Of a stretch of 64,000 nt of DNA, positions 23,301-34,390 are shown one piece after another. A model generated the notes under the pieces. It saw nothing but the letters and a program-made list of their open reading frames with translations, made no database searches and was not told the origin of the DNA. Source of the stretch: Umbilicaria muhlenbergii (Eukaryota; Ascomycota; Lecanoromycetes; Umbilicariales; Umbilicariaceae). The stretch is taken from the NCBI GenBank assembly GCA_000611775.1, contig KK106981.1, positions 3,524,672 through 3,588,671 of the forward strand, read 5' to 3'. Position 1 is the stretch's first letter; each line of letters begins with the position of its first letter. Both the position numbers and the translations under genes were made by a program.

Positions 23301-23555
23301 GCCGGATCCATACGAGCGTATTGAAGTAGCATCATCATTGGTTTGTCGGGTACGCGAAAGTGGAGAGCTCAACAGCTGAAAACCGGCTCCAGAATCTCTC
23401 AGTAAGTTGAGGTGAGCTTTCTGTGCTGTTGATCTCGTGGGGACAGATGGGCTTTCCTGGCGAGCATTTTGCGGCGTGTTAACATGTGATTCATGTTGTG
23501 AATTACCTGTACCGGTTCTGATGGCTGAACGGGCCTTAGTCTGGTTCAGGCACAT
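20327..23555 (-). CDS. PHD-finger protein with a second C4 motif and long coiled coil
   Basis: Four exons (23555-23116, 23062-21971, 21923-20462, 20401-20327) join in frame to 1022 residues. A PHD finger sits at about residues 106-162: CHICSKPPATDF, CSSCRRRFHAEC and, after intron 1, SWRCGKC, giving the C4HC3 order and suggesting histone-tail binding. A second pair of CxxC motifs, CSKC (about 491) and CTAC (about 511), is assembled only when intron 2 (47 bp) is removed and may bind one zinc. Residues about 700-855 are a long coiled coil. The basic tail DAKGRLPRAKVTYKVGRNV is reached through a 60-bp stop-free intron (20461-20402). I know of no named family with this arrangement; a chromatin role is inferred from the PHD finger. 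The start is the first in-frame ATG; a further 5' exon cannot be excluded. Confidence 0.82.
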
Positions 23556-24611
23556 TTAGGCACTCTGGAATACTTACAGACCTGGTGCAAACAAGGTCCG
23601 GGCGCAACGGAGCTCCACTGTGATAGAAATCAGCCCTTATAAAGAACAATTGAAGCGGCTCCAAAATGAAACAAGAAAATGAGACGTAACGAGGGCTCAG
23701 TGTGATCTTTTGGTCTCAACATTGCAGTGTCTCAGGTCTTTTCAGTCTTCTATCAGTCGTCAACCTGCAGTCCTCTCGGGTTCTCTGTCATCAAACAATG
23801 TATGCAGAAACTGAGCTAAACCAACGAATGCTAGCCATTGGGCGGATCCCCCTTCGATGTCTCGATACGAGTGCTGCTGGTTGTATCACCAACGTCCCCT
23901 TTTACACCACTGCCATTGACGACGGCCCTAGGTGACGGAAGGGAGCCGAAGTCCCAAGAAGTGGAGCCACCGCAAGGTGTATGTGTACACCCCAGATCCA
24001 ACGGCCAACTGTTCATTGACTTCGAACAGGCCGTCTTGCTATCCAGATGTGCCAACCAAGCCAAGCTTGTTAGACGCTCAAAAGAGGCTTCTGCCTCAAC
24101 AGCTATTCCTTGATCGGCGTACATTTTATGCAGGTTGGAAGACGAGCACCACGAAGAGACGCATTTGCAGTCGGACCTTTTACCATTATTTCATCATTGA
24201 CACCCCATGCCACTTGAAAACAGCCGCTAAATTAAAGCCATGACAGAGAAACAGAAGCTCAGTGAAACGTGAAGGACGAGTTTGATATTGCATGGAAGGT
24301 AGTCAAATGACATGTAGGATAACTTGCCTTGGGAGTATCATTTTGATGAGACATGGGACGCTATGGATTGAGGATTATCGGGGATCCCTTGGATGTGCCA
24401 AGCTGTCCAGTAAATCAAGCATCGCGAGACGTCGCGTTTAGTCGTGCCACTGCCCCTTCTCGTCTAGCGCCAGGCTCCGTAATACCATACGACTGGAGAA
24501 ACACAAACAGCCGCAAAGGTGCCTCTGTTTAGAGCCATTGTCAACTTAGTACGATTTGAGGGCAGCTGCATAAGCGCCTAGTTATATTGCGGTCTGCAAG
24601 ATCGCAGTCCG
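23556..24611. other. Divergent intergenic region between PHD gene and CEX1
   Basis: This 1056-bp stretch holds two promoters. Frames of up to about 100 codons occur on both strands over 23.7-24.2 kb, but none carries a recognisable domain or a consistent splice pattern. Confidence 0.5.
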
Positions 24612-27405
24612 ATGGACTTTCTCAAATCCGCAGTTGCATCAGCCATATCAAAAGGTCCACCCTTTCCTTACACTTTTGGAGATAGAGTTGAGGTAGACAA
24701 CTCGATTTGGACGTTGTACAACGGGGTAAAGAGGGTATGGTTCTCTCATAGAAAGGGCTTACTGGGCTTATGACTGATCTTGTGGATGGACTAGGAAGAC
24801 GGCTCCAATTGTAGCGTATTCGCCTTCGATTCCCTTGCAAACAAGTCACGCTTGCCCCTTGCTCGAAATGCGGTACGAAAATTGCGGACATTGAGACACC
24901 CCGGAGTTGTCAAGGTGTATGATACTGTCGAGGTAAACTCCGACTTTTACACATCCTATAGGAATAGCGGAGGCCTGATTATGGATGCAGACAGAGGCAT
25001 ACATCTATATTGCCACCGAGCGGGTCACCCCCTTGGGTTGGCACGTCCGAAGGAAGAGTCTGAGCGTCGAGACGTCAAAGTGGGGTCTCTATACGGTTGC
25101 AGTACGTGAAAATGGGCAAGCAGCCTTCGCAGCAGTTGACGCATTCCCACAGAATACACTAAAATTTATAAATGATGAAGCTGCATCTGTGCACGGCAAT
25201 GTCAGAGTCTCCTCAATCTGTACCAGCGAGAGCGGGGAATGGAGACTGGGTGGTTTCGATCTTCTCAGTTCAATGAAGGAGGAGGATGCTATCATCTATG
25301 TAAGCACCCTGAAACCATCCACGGTGTCACCCTGATAGTTTGGCAAGTCTTACGGAAGCCTCGTTCCTGATTCTGGGCGATATGCTGCGCCTGAGGTCGC
25401 AAAAGGGGGCTGGAATTCCATCAAGCGAAACCCAGTAGCCGCTGTCGATGCGTATGGATACGGCATTTTAATCTTTGAAGTCTTCAATAGCACCTTTATG
25501 GGCGGCGATCAGATTGGACAGACTAAGAACATCCCGCCCAGTATGCACCAAAGCTACAAGAGGCTTCTAAACGTCAACCCCAAAGCTCGACTCAGCACAT
25601 CCCACTTTTTAGAACAAGGGAGGAGAAATGGCGGCTTCTTTGAGACGCCACTTGTTCGATTATCAGAAGCTATTGAAAGCTTGGGGCTAAAGAGCGATGG
25701 CGAACGGGAGGAGTTCATCAAGTTGGCAGCCCGCGAACCTCAGACTATCTCAGCGCTGATTCCCTAATAGTGAGCTCGATGAAGTCTCTGACGATTTTCC
25801 TGAAGAATTTTTCAAGATGAAGGTATTACCGGAACTCTTGAAGTCCGTAGAATTTGGAGGTGGAGGACCCAAGGTCTTTAGTGCAGTCATGAAGATTGGC
25901 TCGAAGCTTTCGGAGGATGATTATGAGTCGAGGATCACGCCCGTGGTTGTCAGACTCTTCGCCAGCCCCGATCGAGCAATTCGGGTCTGCTTGTTGGATA
26001 ATCTACCTCAAATGATCGATCATCTTTCGCAGAAAATAGTCAATGATAAGATCTTCCCACAACTGGTTTGTGCACCTGATGCTATAACCATCTGATTTTC
26101 TAATTGATCGGATTAGGTCACTGGATTTACAGATGTGGCGCCAGTAGTTCGTGAACAGACTGTCAAGGCAATCCTGACAATTATCACTAAGCTGTCGGAT
26201 CGGACCGTCAATGGCGACTTGCTTAAGTATCTGGCGAAAACTGCGAACGATGAGCAGCCAGGAATTCGCACCAATACTACTATTTGTCTCGGCAGAATCG
26301 CACGCAACCTCGGAGCAAATGTAAATCAACGTGTCTCTGCTGTGGCTATATGAGGGCTGGGAGCTGATTCGAAGAAGACTAGGCAGAAGGTCCTGACTGC
26401 GGCGTTTGCTCGATCATTGCGGGACCCATTTGTGCACGCACGAAACGCTGCTCTGATGGCGCTTGCGGTGACTTCGGACCTCTTCACCGAGGAAGACTGT
26501 GCGAACAAGATACTACCATTATTGTGTCCATCGTTAATTGACAAGGAGAAGTAGGTCTTCTGGCATCTTTTGACTCTGTGAATGGGTTTATTGACCGTCT
26601 TAGACTCATCCGCGACCAGGCAAACAAGACGTTCGATGTGTATACACAGCGTGTTCGAAAATACGCCAACACACTCCCAGACACGGTATTACCTCCACCG
26701 AGCACCGGTGCTGTCAATGGCGCTGTACCACGTATGGGTACGCCCCAGAACGACACCTCCTGGGCAGGCTGGGCAATTTCGTCCTTCACAAACAAACTCG
26801 CCACTGCCAGTGGGGAGATGCAATCAAAACCCAATGGTAATCTGGCCGCTCCCGCTAACACTAGATCTTTCTCGGTACCACCTACAGCAGATGCAGCTAA
26901 GCCAGCACTACCATTAACAGCGACCGCGTCCACTCTCCATCGCCAGACACTCCACAAACCGTCCGCGCCTGTACTCACCCGAACGACAACAGACCAATTC
27001 TTCAATTCCGCTCAAGACGAAGATGACGAGCTCGATGCAGCATGGGGTGATATTGACGGAGACTCCTTTTTCGATGCACCCTCGGAGGCCAAGGCCTCGG
27101 CACCTGCGTCCAGGTTTGATGACGGTGGTGAGCCTGATTTTGCGGGCTGGCTGAGCGCACAAGCTCAAGCAAAATCAAAACCGCCGCTTCCAAACGGGTT
27201 GACTAGGCCTTCGAATGCGACACTTGGGAACAACCGGCAAGCCAATCCAGCTAGGAGTACGACAACTGGCAGTGTGGGGTCTGGGCTGGGGCCAAGGAAG
27301 CTGGCGACGGCTGCTCTGAAACCAACGAGTACTTTGTCAAAGAAGATCGACATCAAGCCGAAGGAGGGAGCAGCCGATGATGATTGGGGCGATGCATGGG
27401 ATTGA
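24612..27405 (+). CDS. CEX1: SCY1-like pseudokinase, SCYL1/Cex1 type
   Basis: Cex1/SCYL1 proteins act in tRNA export and in COPI-related Golgi traffic. Nine exons (24612-24734, 24795-24932, 24991-25101, 25153-25299, 25348-25721, 25771-26065, 26117-26320, 26378-26550, 26604-27405) give 788 residues. The N-terminal kinase-like fold is catalytically dead: the position of the beta-3 lysine reads VFAFD, the catalytic loop reads SVHGNVRVSS and DFG is replaced by LGGFD. HEAT repeats follow, with FKMKVLPELLKSVEFGGGGP, IFPQLVTGFTD and NTRQKVLTAAFARSLRDPF. The tail is low complexity and ends DDDWGDAWD, an acidic Trp motif seen in this family. Several splice sites are unusual: donor GTTGGC at 25722 and acceptors ending AAG at 25347 and 26377. 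Each was chosen because it restores conserved sequence, for example IIY|SYGSLVPDSGRY and GAN|TRQKVLTA. Confidence 0.92.
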
Positions 27406-28233
27406 GGGTTGAGACGCTTGTGAAGCTTCTTATTGATGGTCTACGTGATAAACAACTACGATCTAAAAGGTCCACACAACATTTGGAGTTCGAGCAGTTC
27501 AAGCAGTTCGAGCGGTTGCACGTTGGACGGTCAACTTTGGTAGAAGAAGTTACTATCTAGACTGCCCAACATGATGTAGAGTACCAAGTCAGTATGATGG
27601 CCATGGTATCTAGACTGCAATTGGGTATCGCCACCAGCGCCATGGCTGAGACAAATAGTAACATAACCGCCCTGAAAGTGAAATCGAAATCGTGAGAAGT
27701 ACCGCTGTCCCGCTCTGAAGCTTTAAACATTGCTCCGCCTCTCCAGATAGAGGTGAGGTGACACAATATCAGAAACTTAAAAAGAAGACAATCCAGTTCC
27801 CACGTGAGACGAGACGAAAAGAAGTAGCTTCGAGCTTCAAGAAAGAAAGACTGTCAACCCTGATCATTCAAAATTGCCTTTCTTCCGCACGTGTGCAGAA
27901 AAAAAGACAGCTAACATGAGAACTGCTGACGATGGGTAGACCAGGTGAGTGTTCACACAAAGAAGAATTAGACCGAAAGATCTAGAGCACGACCACCAAA
28001 GAGCGATACCGAGTGACGATGGAAGCGCAAGCGCAAGCTTTATCATTAAAGACGGTAACGGTGCTGAAGTGGCCGAGTACTATGACCGGTAACAAGAGCC
28101 AGGGGAAGAAGATATCGTAAAAGCCATGCTGATCCGTGAAAAGACTAGATGCAGTGTGTGATTCGGGTATATGCCACCAGCGCCATCGCTTCGTCAATTC
28201 GTAAGTTCGTAATGCGAAACGTAAGTCGAGACG
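27406..28233. other. Convergent intergenic region with a short 9-bp repeat
   Basis: The 828 bp lie between the tails of CEX1 and LST8. At 27488-27514 there are three copies of a 9-bp unit (GTTCGAGCA with single changes) and a decayed fourth. No gene is seen. Confidence 0.5.
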
Positions 28234-29346
28234 CTAGCGGCTCTCAGAGTAGTCGTTCAAAGCGACGCAAACAGCCCCGCGGTGATGGCCATTGTACTGA
28301 CGAATGATGGCCTGACTGGAGAGTTCCCACAAACGCGCGTAGTGGTCGGAGCAAGCGGTAACGAGATAGGCAGAGTCAGCACTGAACGCACAGTCCCACA
28401 CCCAACGTTGATGAGCCTCCAATGAGGTCTCTAACGGAAAAGCACCAGGCGCACGTTCGGTCGGGAGATTCTCGGTTCCTTTAATGTTGTGCGGAGCGTC
28501 AGGATCCACGGACCAGATACGGGCAGTGTGGTCGGCTGAACAGGTAGCTAGGTGACGGACGTCAGGTGATAGGAGAACACGGTTGATGTAGCCTATGTGG
28601 GCTTGGAAACTCGTGACTGGAATTAGGGACGTAACATCGCGGTTCTGGATCATACGCCAAACGTAGACATTGCCCTAGAGTGATGTGTTAGCTACAGTGA
28701 TGGATATTGGAGGTACAGGTCAATTGGCTTACAGAGTTGTTGCCGGCGCACAGCAAAGTTCCATCGCTCGCTACGGTTACGCTCGCCACAGCAACGTCCT
28801 CCTCAGGAATAAGCTGATGAGTGCACTTGTTCTCACTGAGATCCCAGATTCTGACATTTCCACCACGGTCACACGAAATGAGCTCGCCTTGGTTAGGATG
28901 GATGACCACATCGTTGACAGGGCAGCCATGGGAGTAGTTCCGCTGGATGCTTCCAGTACGAGTATCCCAGATCTTGACGGTGCCATCCTCAGAGCTTGTG
29001 ACCATCCATTTCCCTTCGCAATGAAAGGCTACACCCGTAACGTTGCCGGTATGGCCTTCGAAAGTAAGGACGGGGGTTGGATTGGTTGAGCGGATGTCGT
29101 AAAGCTTGACGTTGTGACCACCAGCGGCCGCGAGGTAGCGCTTGTCGGGGGAAATGCAGAGACGATTGACCTGCGAATCGGGGTGCTGAATGGTACGTGA
29201 GCAGATTCCGGAGAGAGCCTCCCAGAACCGGATTGTGTGGTCGTAACCAGCTGGGAACAAGTTCTCAAGTCAGTACATATCTTCAATTGGTGTCGAGGAT
29301 CGAATCATTGGATCTTCTATGTACCTGTGCACAAGATCACGCTCAT
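28234..29346 (-). CDS. LST8: TOR complex WD40 subunit Lst8
   Basis: Lst8 binds the TOR kinase domain in both TORC1 and TORC2. Three exons (29346-29325, 29250-28733, 28674-28234) encode 326 residues, close to the usual length. The protein is almost entirely seven WD40 repeats with no extensions: GYDHTIRFWEALSGIC, DKRYLAAAGGHNVKLYDIR, GKWMVTSSEDGTVKIWDTR, GELISCDRGGNVRIWDL, GTLLCAGNNSGNVYVWRM (across intron 2), RHLATCSADHTARIWSV and AYLVTACSDHYARLWEL. The first exon codes only seven residues plus one base (MSVILCT), so it could easily be missed; splicing produces MSVILCTAGYDHTIRFWEA, as in the family. Confidence 0.94.
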
Positions 29347-29750
29347 TTTTAGTGTTTTTTCGAACTCTTCCTTTCTCTCTTTTCTGATTTCGTTTTCGTT
29401 GTTCAAATGCTGGACGCTCCTAAGCTGTAACTGACGCTCTATCGTGAGAGTTGGTTCCGAGAACCCGTTACGGCGATGCCCGGAGCGCGACGCCGGCGGA
29501 ATCTCTGGCTCCGTCCCCACATTTCCGGCTAACCCGATCAGGTGCACGGACCACATCTGTTGCCGAATCCAGTTAGTAAAGCGTTCAAGCACCTGCATAA
29601 CACTTTCAAAAGCCATGAGAATCTCTCTTAGGTACAGCGTTTAACACAAACAACGGCCGATACAGAGAGTCTGTGACGTGCCATGACCTGAGGCTGTCGG
29701 AAGCTGTGTAGCTACAAGCCTACCCGTCAGGTTCTCCATCGCTCAAGAAG
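29347..29750. other. Divergent promoter region between LST8 and the repeat-protein gene
   Basis: The 404 bp between two divergent start codons contain T-rich tracts near 29345-29410, which on the LST8 strand are A-rich 5' flank. No other signal is recognised. Confidence 0.5.
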
Positions 29751-32700
29751 ATGGAGAACATCCAGGGAAAAGAAGGTACTTATGCTTCTTTAGACCAGTT
29801 CAACAAAGGTAGGATAACCGTTCATGATCTGGGGCTTACACTTCTCCCCGGATCACAGATACAGACGGAGGATGAACATGGGGTGGAGGCGGTAAATTCA
29901 AGTGAACAAAATGTAGGAAGCGGAGAAGAGCAAGGGAGTAGAACGGTACACGATGCCTCAAGAACGGCTGGAGAGGTTCAAAGTACCTTGAATCTGGTTC
30001 CTTATAGGAATGTGCAGCCTGGAGATCTTGCTGAGCCCAATATTGGAGGTTATGCAGTCCTTAACAGGAACACCTTGAAAAGAAAAGGACGGGGTGGACG
30101 ACAGATTGCTCCGGAGACGACTTACACCGTACAAGACCAAGATGAAGATCTTGGTGATGACGAGAGCGAGCACCGTGGTGCCAATTGGACGCTCAGGAAG
30201 GTCCTACAACCGCGAAGGAAACGAAAGTCTGTAAGGGATGTAGCCTTGAACGATGGTGCTGGGGGTAATGAAGATCGTCAGAATGTGTCAAGGATGAAGG
30301 GTGATCTCAGGGACGAGAGCTTCTTCCTGAAAAAATCTCTGCTCCGGGTCGTTACAGGCACACAGTCGTCAGCGAATAGAAATGCTCGAAAGTCAACGGG
30401 TTTTGCGCCTGCACCCCAGCCGCCTGCCTCGCCCTTAGCTCCGTCGCGTCCAAGTAGAAGTGCAAGCTTTTACGTGTCTGACAGTATCACGAATAGCAAG
30501 ACTTCTACGTCTACTTCAGAGTCAGATCTTAAGATACATACTACTCGTCGAGGGGCTGTGGCTGCTCAGAAAGCGTTGTTCCTCCCTAACTCTCAGGCAA
30601 AAGATTACTTCGGACCTGGCAAGAGCTTCTTGCGTTCTCCTGTCGTTGAAAACCGCCAAAACTACAGTCATCAAGTCAACTCGGCTGCTGCAGGCTTCGG
30701 AAGACGGTATCGAAGCTATCACTCGAGGTCGGCACCAGCTAAGGCTCTATCTCCAGCAGATCCTGCTCCTTACTCGATTCCTGTTGCATCAAAATTACAG
30801 AGGCTAAGTCATCCGACTGCTCGTGGTCTAAACTTCTCTTCGAATCCTGGTCTGGAAAAAGTCCGAAATCGCGGTGAAAATCCAATATACCCCGATTGGG
30901 AAACATCTTCAGCCTCGCAGTCGCCGAAATATACACAAGTCCTTGTGGAAGCAAAATATCCCTCTTCATTACGTCCTCTCTCAACTAGAGTACATCCACA
31001 TAGGAGCGAGTCAAACAGCAGTGTGAAGATTCATTCACGTCGGCGTCGCGCCTATTCTACGAGCGATATTCCTACATCCAAAGAAGCCTGCCGTGCTACG
31101 CTTTCTTCGAGATCACCTAAAGCAAGTGCTATCGCTACCTTCATATCATCAGCCGACAGGTCGTTTACGAACAGCAATTCGAGCTTTCTTAGGCCCAGAG
31201 CCCGGTCGACATCCTCAGCGATGGCTTTCAGCTACAGATACAGCGATAAATCCCAGGGGAGCACCAACTCGTATGCGGAGACCAATAGCACTTTCGATGG
31301 AAACTTCAACACCATGGGACCAACGTATGAACAGACACCATTGCCGTCATTTGCCAAGAGGAATACTCCACTGAACACCGATGGTCATCCTAATGGTGGT
31401 ATCGGATATAGTAATGCGAGTCGGTCTGGTAACGTTTCACTTAACCACGATCCATACTATAATACGTTTGCCAACTCCACCCGTGCCATGTTTCGAGACA
31501 ACAAGCTGTACCCTCCTTCCCGGGTCTCGCGTGCTACTGGCAATCGGCGCTACACAGGTCCAATCGAAACACCAGTTACCGATTCCACGTGGTCACGGCC
31601 TTATAACCAGACTGATACCGTTGAAAATTCCAACCGTGCCGAGTTTCCAAACAATCAGCTGTCATTTCCTTCTCTAAATCCGCCTGCTATTAGCAACCAG
31701 CGCTTCACCGGGCAAACTGAGATACCAGCTAGCGATTCTACGTGGTCACAGCCGTGTAACCAGGATGGTATTCTTGATAACTCCACCCATGCTGAGCTTT
31801 CAAACAACGGTTTTACCTTTCCTTCCTTAGACTTACCTACTATCAACAACCTACGCTTCACAGGGCAAACTGAGATACCAACTACAACCGATTCTTCGTG
31901 GTCACAGCTTTATAACCAGGATGCTACTTTTAATAACTCCACCCGTGCTGAGTTTCCAAACAATCAGTTGTTCGTTCCTTCTCTAAATCCGCCTGCTATT
32001 GACAACCTGCGCTTCACAGGGCAAACTGAGATACCTGCTATCAATTCCTCATGGTCACAACCGTATAACCAGGATGGTGCTTTTGACAACTCCACCCATG
32101 CTGAGCTTTCAAACAATGAGTTCTCCTTTCCTTCCCTGGGCTCACCTGCTATTGGCAACCGGCGCTTCACAGGACAGACGGAAATATCAGTTGCCGATTC
32201 TATGTGGCCACAGCCTTACAAGGAGAATGTCACTGTGCAACCAATTGCGAATATGGACGCTGCTTATTACCTTGGGAACGAATCTGCTGCTCAACCGCCC
32301 TACGCCTTTGGGAATCAAATGTCAAGATCCAGCAGTTCGGGTTACGGATCCTCTTCTTTTCCACACACCCCGTTCACTCCAGGCATTGCGTCCTATCATT
32401 CACAGGATGAGAACTCTGTCTTTGGCTCGTCGACTTCACAGCTTCACTATCCTGCTCAGAAGGTGTCGCTTGACGCGGCAGCGACTCCTTACAAGCCAAT
32501 GGGCGCTCAAGCTACTAAGAAACCGCGGTCGGCAGAGACGCCCTCTTACCAAGCAATGGCTGCCAGACTGGATGACATGCGGGCCCGTGGCGATGCATAC
32601 AGGTCTAAATGCAACAATTTGAGCCAGACGGTCAAGGAGTGGGTGACCGTGAATGAAGTCACGGGCAAGACGCGGGGCCAAGAGCTCAAGGAGGAGCTGG

Positions 32701-33653
32701 TCCTCCTCAAGCAGGAGGTAGCGAAGAAGGACCGCGAGATTCTGTTGCAATCTCAACAGATTGAGCAATGGCGGCAGAAGAACCAGAAGCTCGAGGAGCT
32801 TCTGAGCATGCGGCCTTTGCCGCAACCAAAGCCCGCCGTCGCGGTAATCGACGACCAACGGCGTCGCACGGGCTCTTTGGGGAGCGAAGCCTCGGGGCCC
32901 GGGAACCCGCAGGTCACGGTCGACCTGACCGGCGAGACCACGGCGCCGGCACCGGCCGTGACCACCAAGCGGAAGAGAGGGGATTGGCTTGCGGGGTACA
33001 ATCCCCTCGGCAAGCGGCCGAGACTGTCGATGCACGGGGAACCGACCCCGCACGAGCAGCATCTCCTGGGTGGCGCGCCGACCGGGCCTCACCAGCCGGC
33101 GGCAACCGCGGCGTCGGTTGCGCCGGGCAATGCCGGATCTGGCGCGGGCCAATCCGAGGTGGAGAGGAAGAGGGAGGCCATCAATGCGGCGCGGAGGGCC
33201 AAGTACCACGCGATCAACGCGGCGAAGGCGGCGGCGAAGGCGGAGGAGAAGAGGAGGCTGGAGGAGGAGGAGAAGGCGGAGAAGGAGGCGGCGACGCTGC
33301 AGAGCACCGAGGTGCAGCAGGCGGAGGAGCCGGAGGTGGAGGCGGAGCAGAGGGATGTGGAGGAGAGGGAGAGGGAGGAGGCCCAAGAAGGGGCGGATAG
33401 GGCGAGGAGGGGGTGGGAGAGGAATGAGGAGAGGGCTTTCGAAGAGCTCTTTATGGGCGGCGAGCGGGACGAAGACGCGGTGGGGGAGACGGAGGGGGAG
33501 GGGAGTGTGGGGGACCTGCTGGCTGCGGAGCTGGAGATAGCCTGTGCGCGCGAGGCGGAGGCGGAGGCGGAGGCGGCGGCAGGGGAGGTGGGGGCCGAGG
33601 CAGAGGTGGATGTTACCGCCCTGGACGCGTTGTTTGAGGAGGAGGAGGAGTAG
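29751..33653 (+). CDS. Large uncharacterised protein with 51-residue tandem repeats and coiled coil
   Basis: A single uninterrupted exon encodes 1300 residues and matches no family I know. Residues 1-200 are acidic and basic mixtures with RKRKS-like clusters; 200-560 are Ser/Arg-rich. Residues about 599-830 form a tandem array with a 51-52 residue period whose consensus has RFTGQTEIP, DSTWSQPYNQD and a Asn/Ser-rich part ending FPSLNPPAI. Residues about 925-1020 are a coiled coil (ELKEELVLLKQEVAKKDREI). The last 200 residues are Glu/Ala/Arg-rich with long helical tracts and end in an acidic tail EEEEE. The 3' kilobase is very G-rich compared with the AT-balanced repeat region. KRKR-like clusters suggest nuclear location, but no DNA-binding motif is visible. 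The existence of a 3.9-kb open frame makes the gene call strong although function is unknown. Confidence 0.85.
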   Translation: MENIQGKEGTYASLDQFNKGRITVHDLGLTLLPGSQIQTEDEHGVEAVNSSEQNVGSGEEQGSRTVHDASRTAGEVQSTLNLVPYRNVQPGDLAEPNIGGYAVLNRNTLKRKGRGGRQIAPETTYTVQDQDEDLGDDESEHRGANWTLRKVLQPRRKRKSVRDVALNDGAGGNEDRQNVSRMKGDLRDESFFLKKSLLRVVTGTQSSANRNARKSTGFAPAPQPPASPLAPSRPSRSASFYVSDSITNSKTSTSTSESDLKIHTTRRGAVAAQKALFLPNSQAKDYFGPGKSFLRSPVVENRQNYSHQVNSAAAGFGRRYRSYHSRSAPAKALSPADPAPYSIPVASKLQRLSHPTARGLNFSSNPGLEKVRNRGENPIYPDWETSSASQSPKYTQVLVEAKYPSSLRPLSTRVHPHRSESNSSVKIHSRRRRAYSTSDIPTSKEACRATLSSRSPKASAIATFISSADRSFTNSNSSFLRPRARSTSSAMAFSYRYSDKSQGSTNSYAETNSTFDGNFNTMGPTYEQTPLPSFAKRNTPLNTDGHPNGGIGYSNASRSGNVSLNHDPYYNTFANSTRAMFRDNKLYPPSRVSRATGNRRYTGPIETPVTDSTWSRPYNQTDTVENSNRAEFPNNQLSFPSLNPPAISNQRFTGQTEIPASDSTWSQPCNQDGILDNSTHAELSNNGFTFPSLDLPTINNLRFTGQTEIPTTTDSSWSQLYNQDATFNNSTRAEFPNNQLFVPSLNPPAIDNLRFTGQTEIPAINSSWSQPYNQDGAFDNSTHAELSNNEFSFPSLGSPAIGNRRFTGQTEISVADSMWPQPYKENVTVQPIANMDAAYYLGNESAAQPPYAFGNQMSRSSSSGYGSSSFPHTPFTPGIASYHSQDENSVFGSSTSQLHYPAQKVSLDAAATPYKPMGAQATKKPRSAETPSYQAMAARLDDMRARGDAYRSKCNNLSQTVKEWVTVNEVTGKTRGQELKEELVLLKQEVAKKDREILLQSQQIEQWRQKNQKLEELLSMRPLPQPKPAVAVIDDQRRRTGSLGSEASGPGNPQVTVDLTGETTAPAPAVTTKRKRGDWLAGYNPLGKRPRLSMHGEPTPHEQHLLGGAPTGPHQPAATAASVAPGNAGSGAGQSEVERKREAINAARRAKYHAINAAKAAAKAEEKRRLEEEEKAEKEAATLQSTEVQQAEEPEVEAEQRDVEEREREEAQEGADRARRGWERNEERAFEELFMGGERDEDAVGETEGEGSVGDLLAAELEIACAREAEAEAEAAAGEVGAEAEVDVTALDALFEEEEE
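31545..32240 (+). repeat. Intragenic tandem repeat, period 153-156 bp
   Basis: Copies begin at 31545, 31698, 31851, 32007 and 32160. The first four are 153, 153, 156 and 153 bp; the fifth decays after about 25 codons. A weaker half-copy seems to precede the array from about 31447. Units share RFTGQTEIP (RYTGPIETP in the first), SWSQPYNQD and NNSTRAEFPNNQ or DNSTHAELSNNE. Two subtypes alternate: copies 1 and 3 end AEFPNNQL..PSLNPPAI and copies 2 and 4 end AELSNN.F.FPSL, so a two-unit (about 306-bp) duplication is likely. Confidence 0.92.
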
Positions 33654-34390
33654 ATGGTACGGCGAGGTGAGACGAAACCGAGCCCAGGTACGAGAGAAAG
33701 AGAGGGTGCTCAATCATCACGACGGAATGGTTGGGCTTGCTTTGCTTACTATCTCGCATATACAGACGCGAGCGAGGCAGATTGTCTTACGGATGGTTTT
33801 GCTGTGTACATAGGTCACGGGGAAGGGAGCTACGAGCTTGTCTTGTGCTTTAGAGGATTACGAGTGCAGTTGCTTTGCGGATGGCTCCAGTTGTATGTAC
33901 ATAGTTCGTGAGGTGTCAAGATACGATTGTGGCCTTGAGAAGACTACGAGCTCAATGGGAATTGATTTGATACCGAGACTGCCTTCTTTACTTTTGAGTA
34001 CACTGCTAAGTGAGAGAGCGACGGAAAATGATAGGTATGGATAATGCTCTCGACTGATGTGACCCGAGCTCATAAGCAGGATAATATACGAAATGATACT
34101 ATGGCTTTTCAGTGGAGTCACGGCTCGGTCAATTCATTGGATAACGGACGCTACGTGAATCTTGAAGTTATTTAAATATTGATGTCTCACTCAAGAGGCA
34201 TCTAATATCAGGAATCGACCCCGAGTATTTTAGACTCCATCCATACCCCCTGCCTTCTATCAAGCGCACCATAACAACAAAGCTGGCGAATATCGCTCCA
34301 CTCAACGCCAACGCTATGCAGAAATTCGCGCATTTTCCCGAATATCGATGCATTCTCGAGGATCCAGAACCCCAACAATTATCCCCATAT
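33654..34390. other. Convergent intergenic region, no gene seen
   Basis: The 737 bp lie between the tails of the repeat-protein gene and the PLC-like gene. Stop codons are frequent and no motif is recognised. Confidence 0.5.

Noticed and set aside
29317-29616. 99-codon leftward frame reaching into LST8 exon 1
   Set aside because: LST8 starts at the internal Met (MSVILCT); upstream residues are not part of the WD40 family protein.
32436-33713. 425-codon leftward frame opposite the repeat-protein gene
   Set aside because: Leu/Arg-rich antisense shadow of the G-rich Glu/Ala/Arg coding region.
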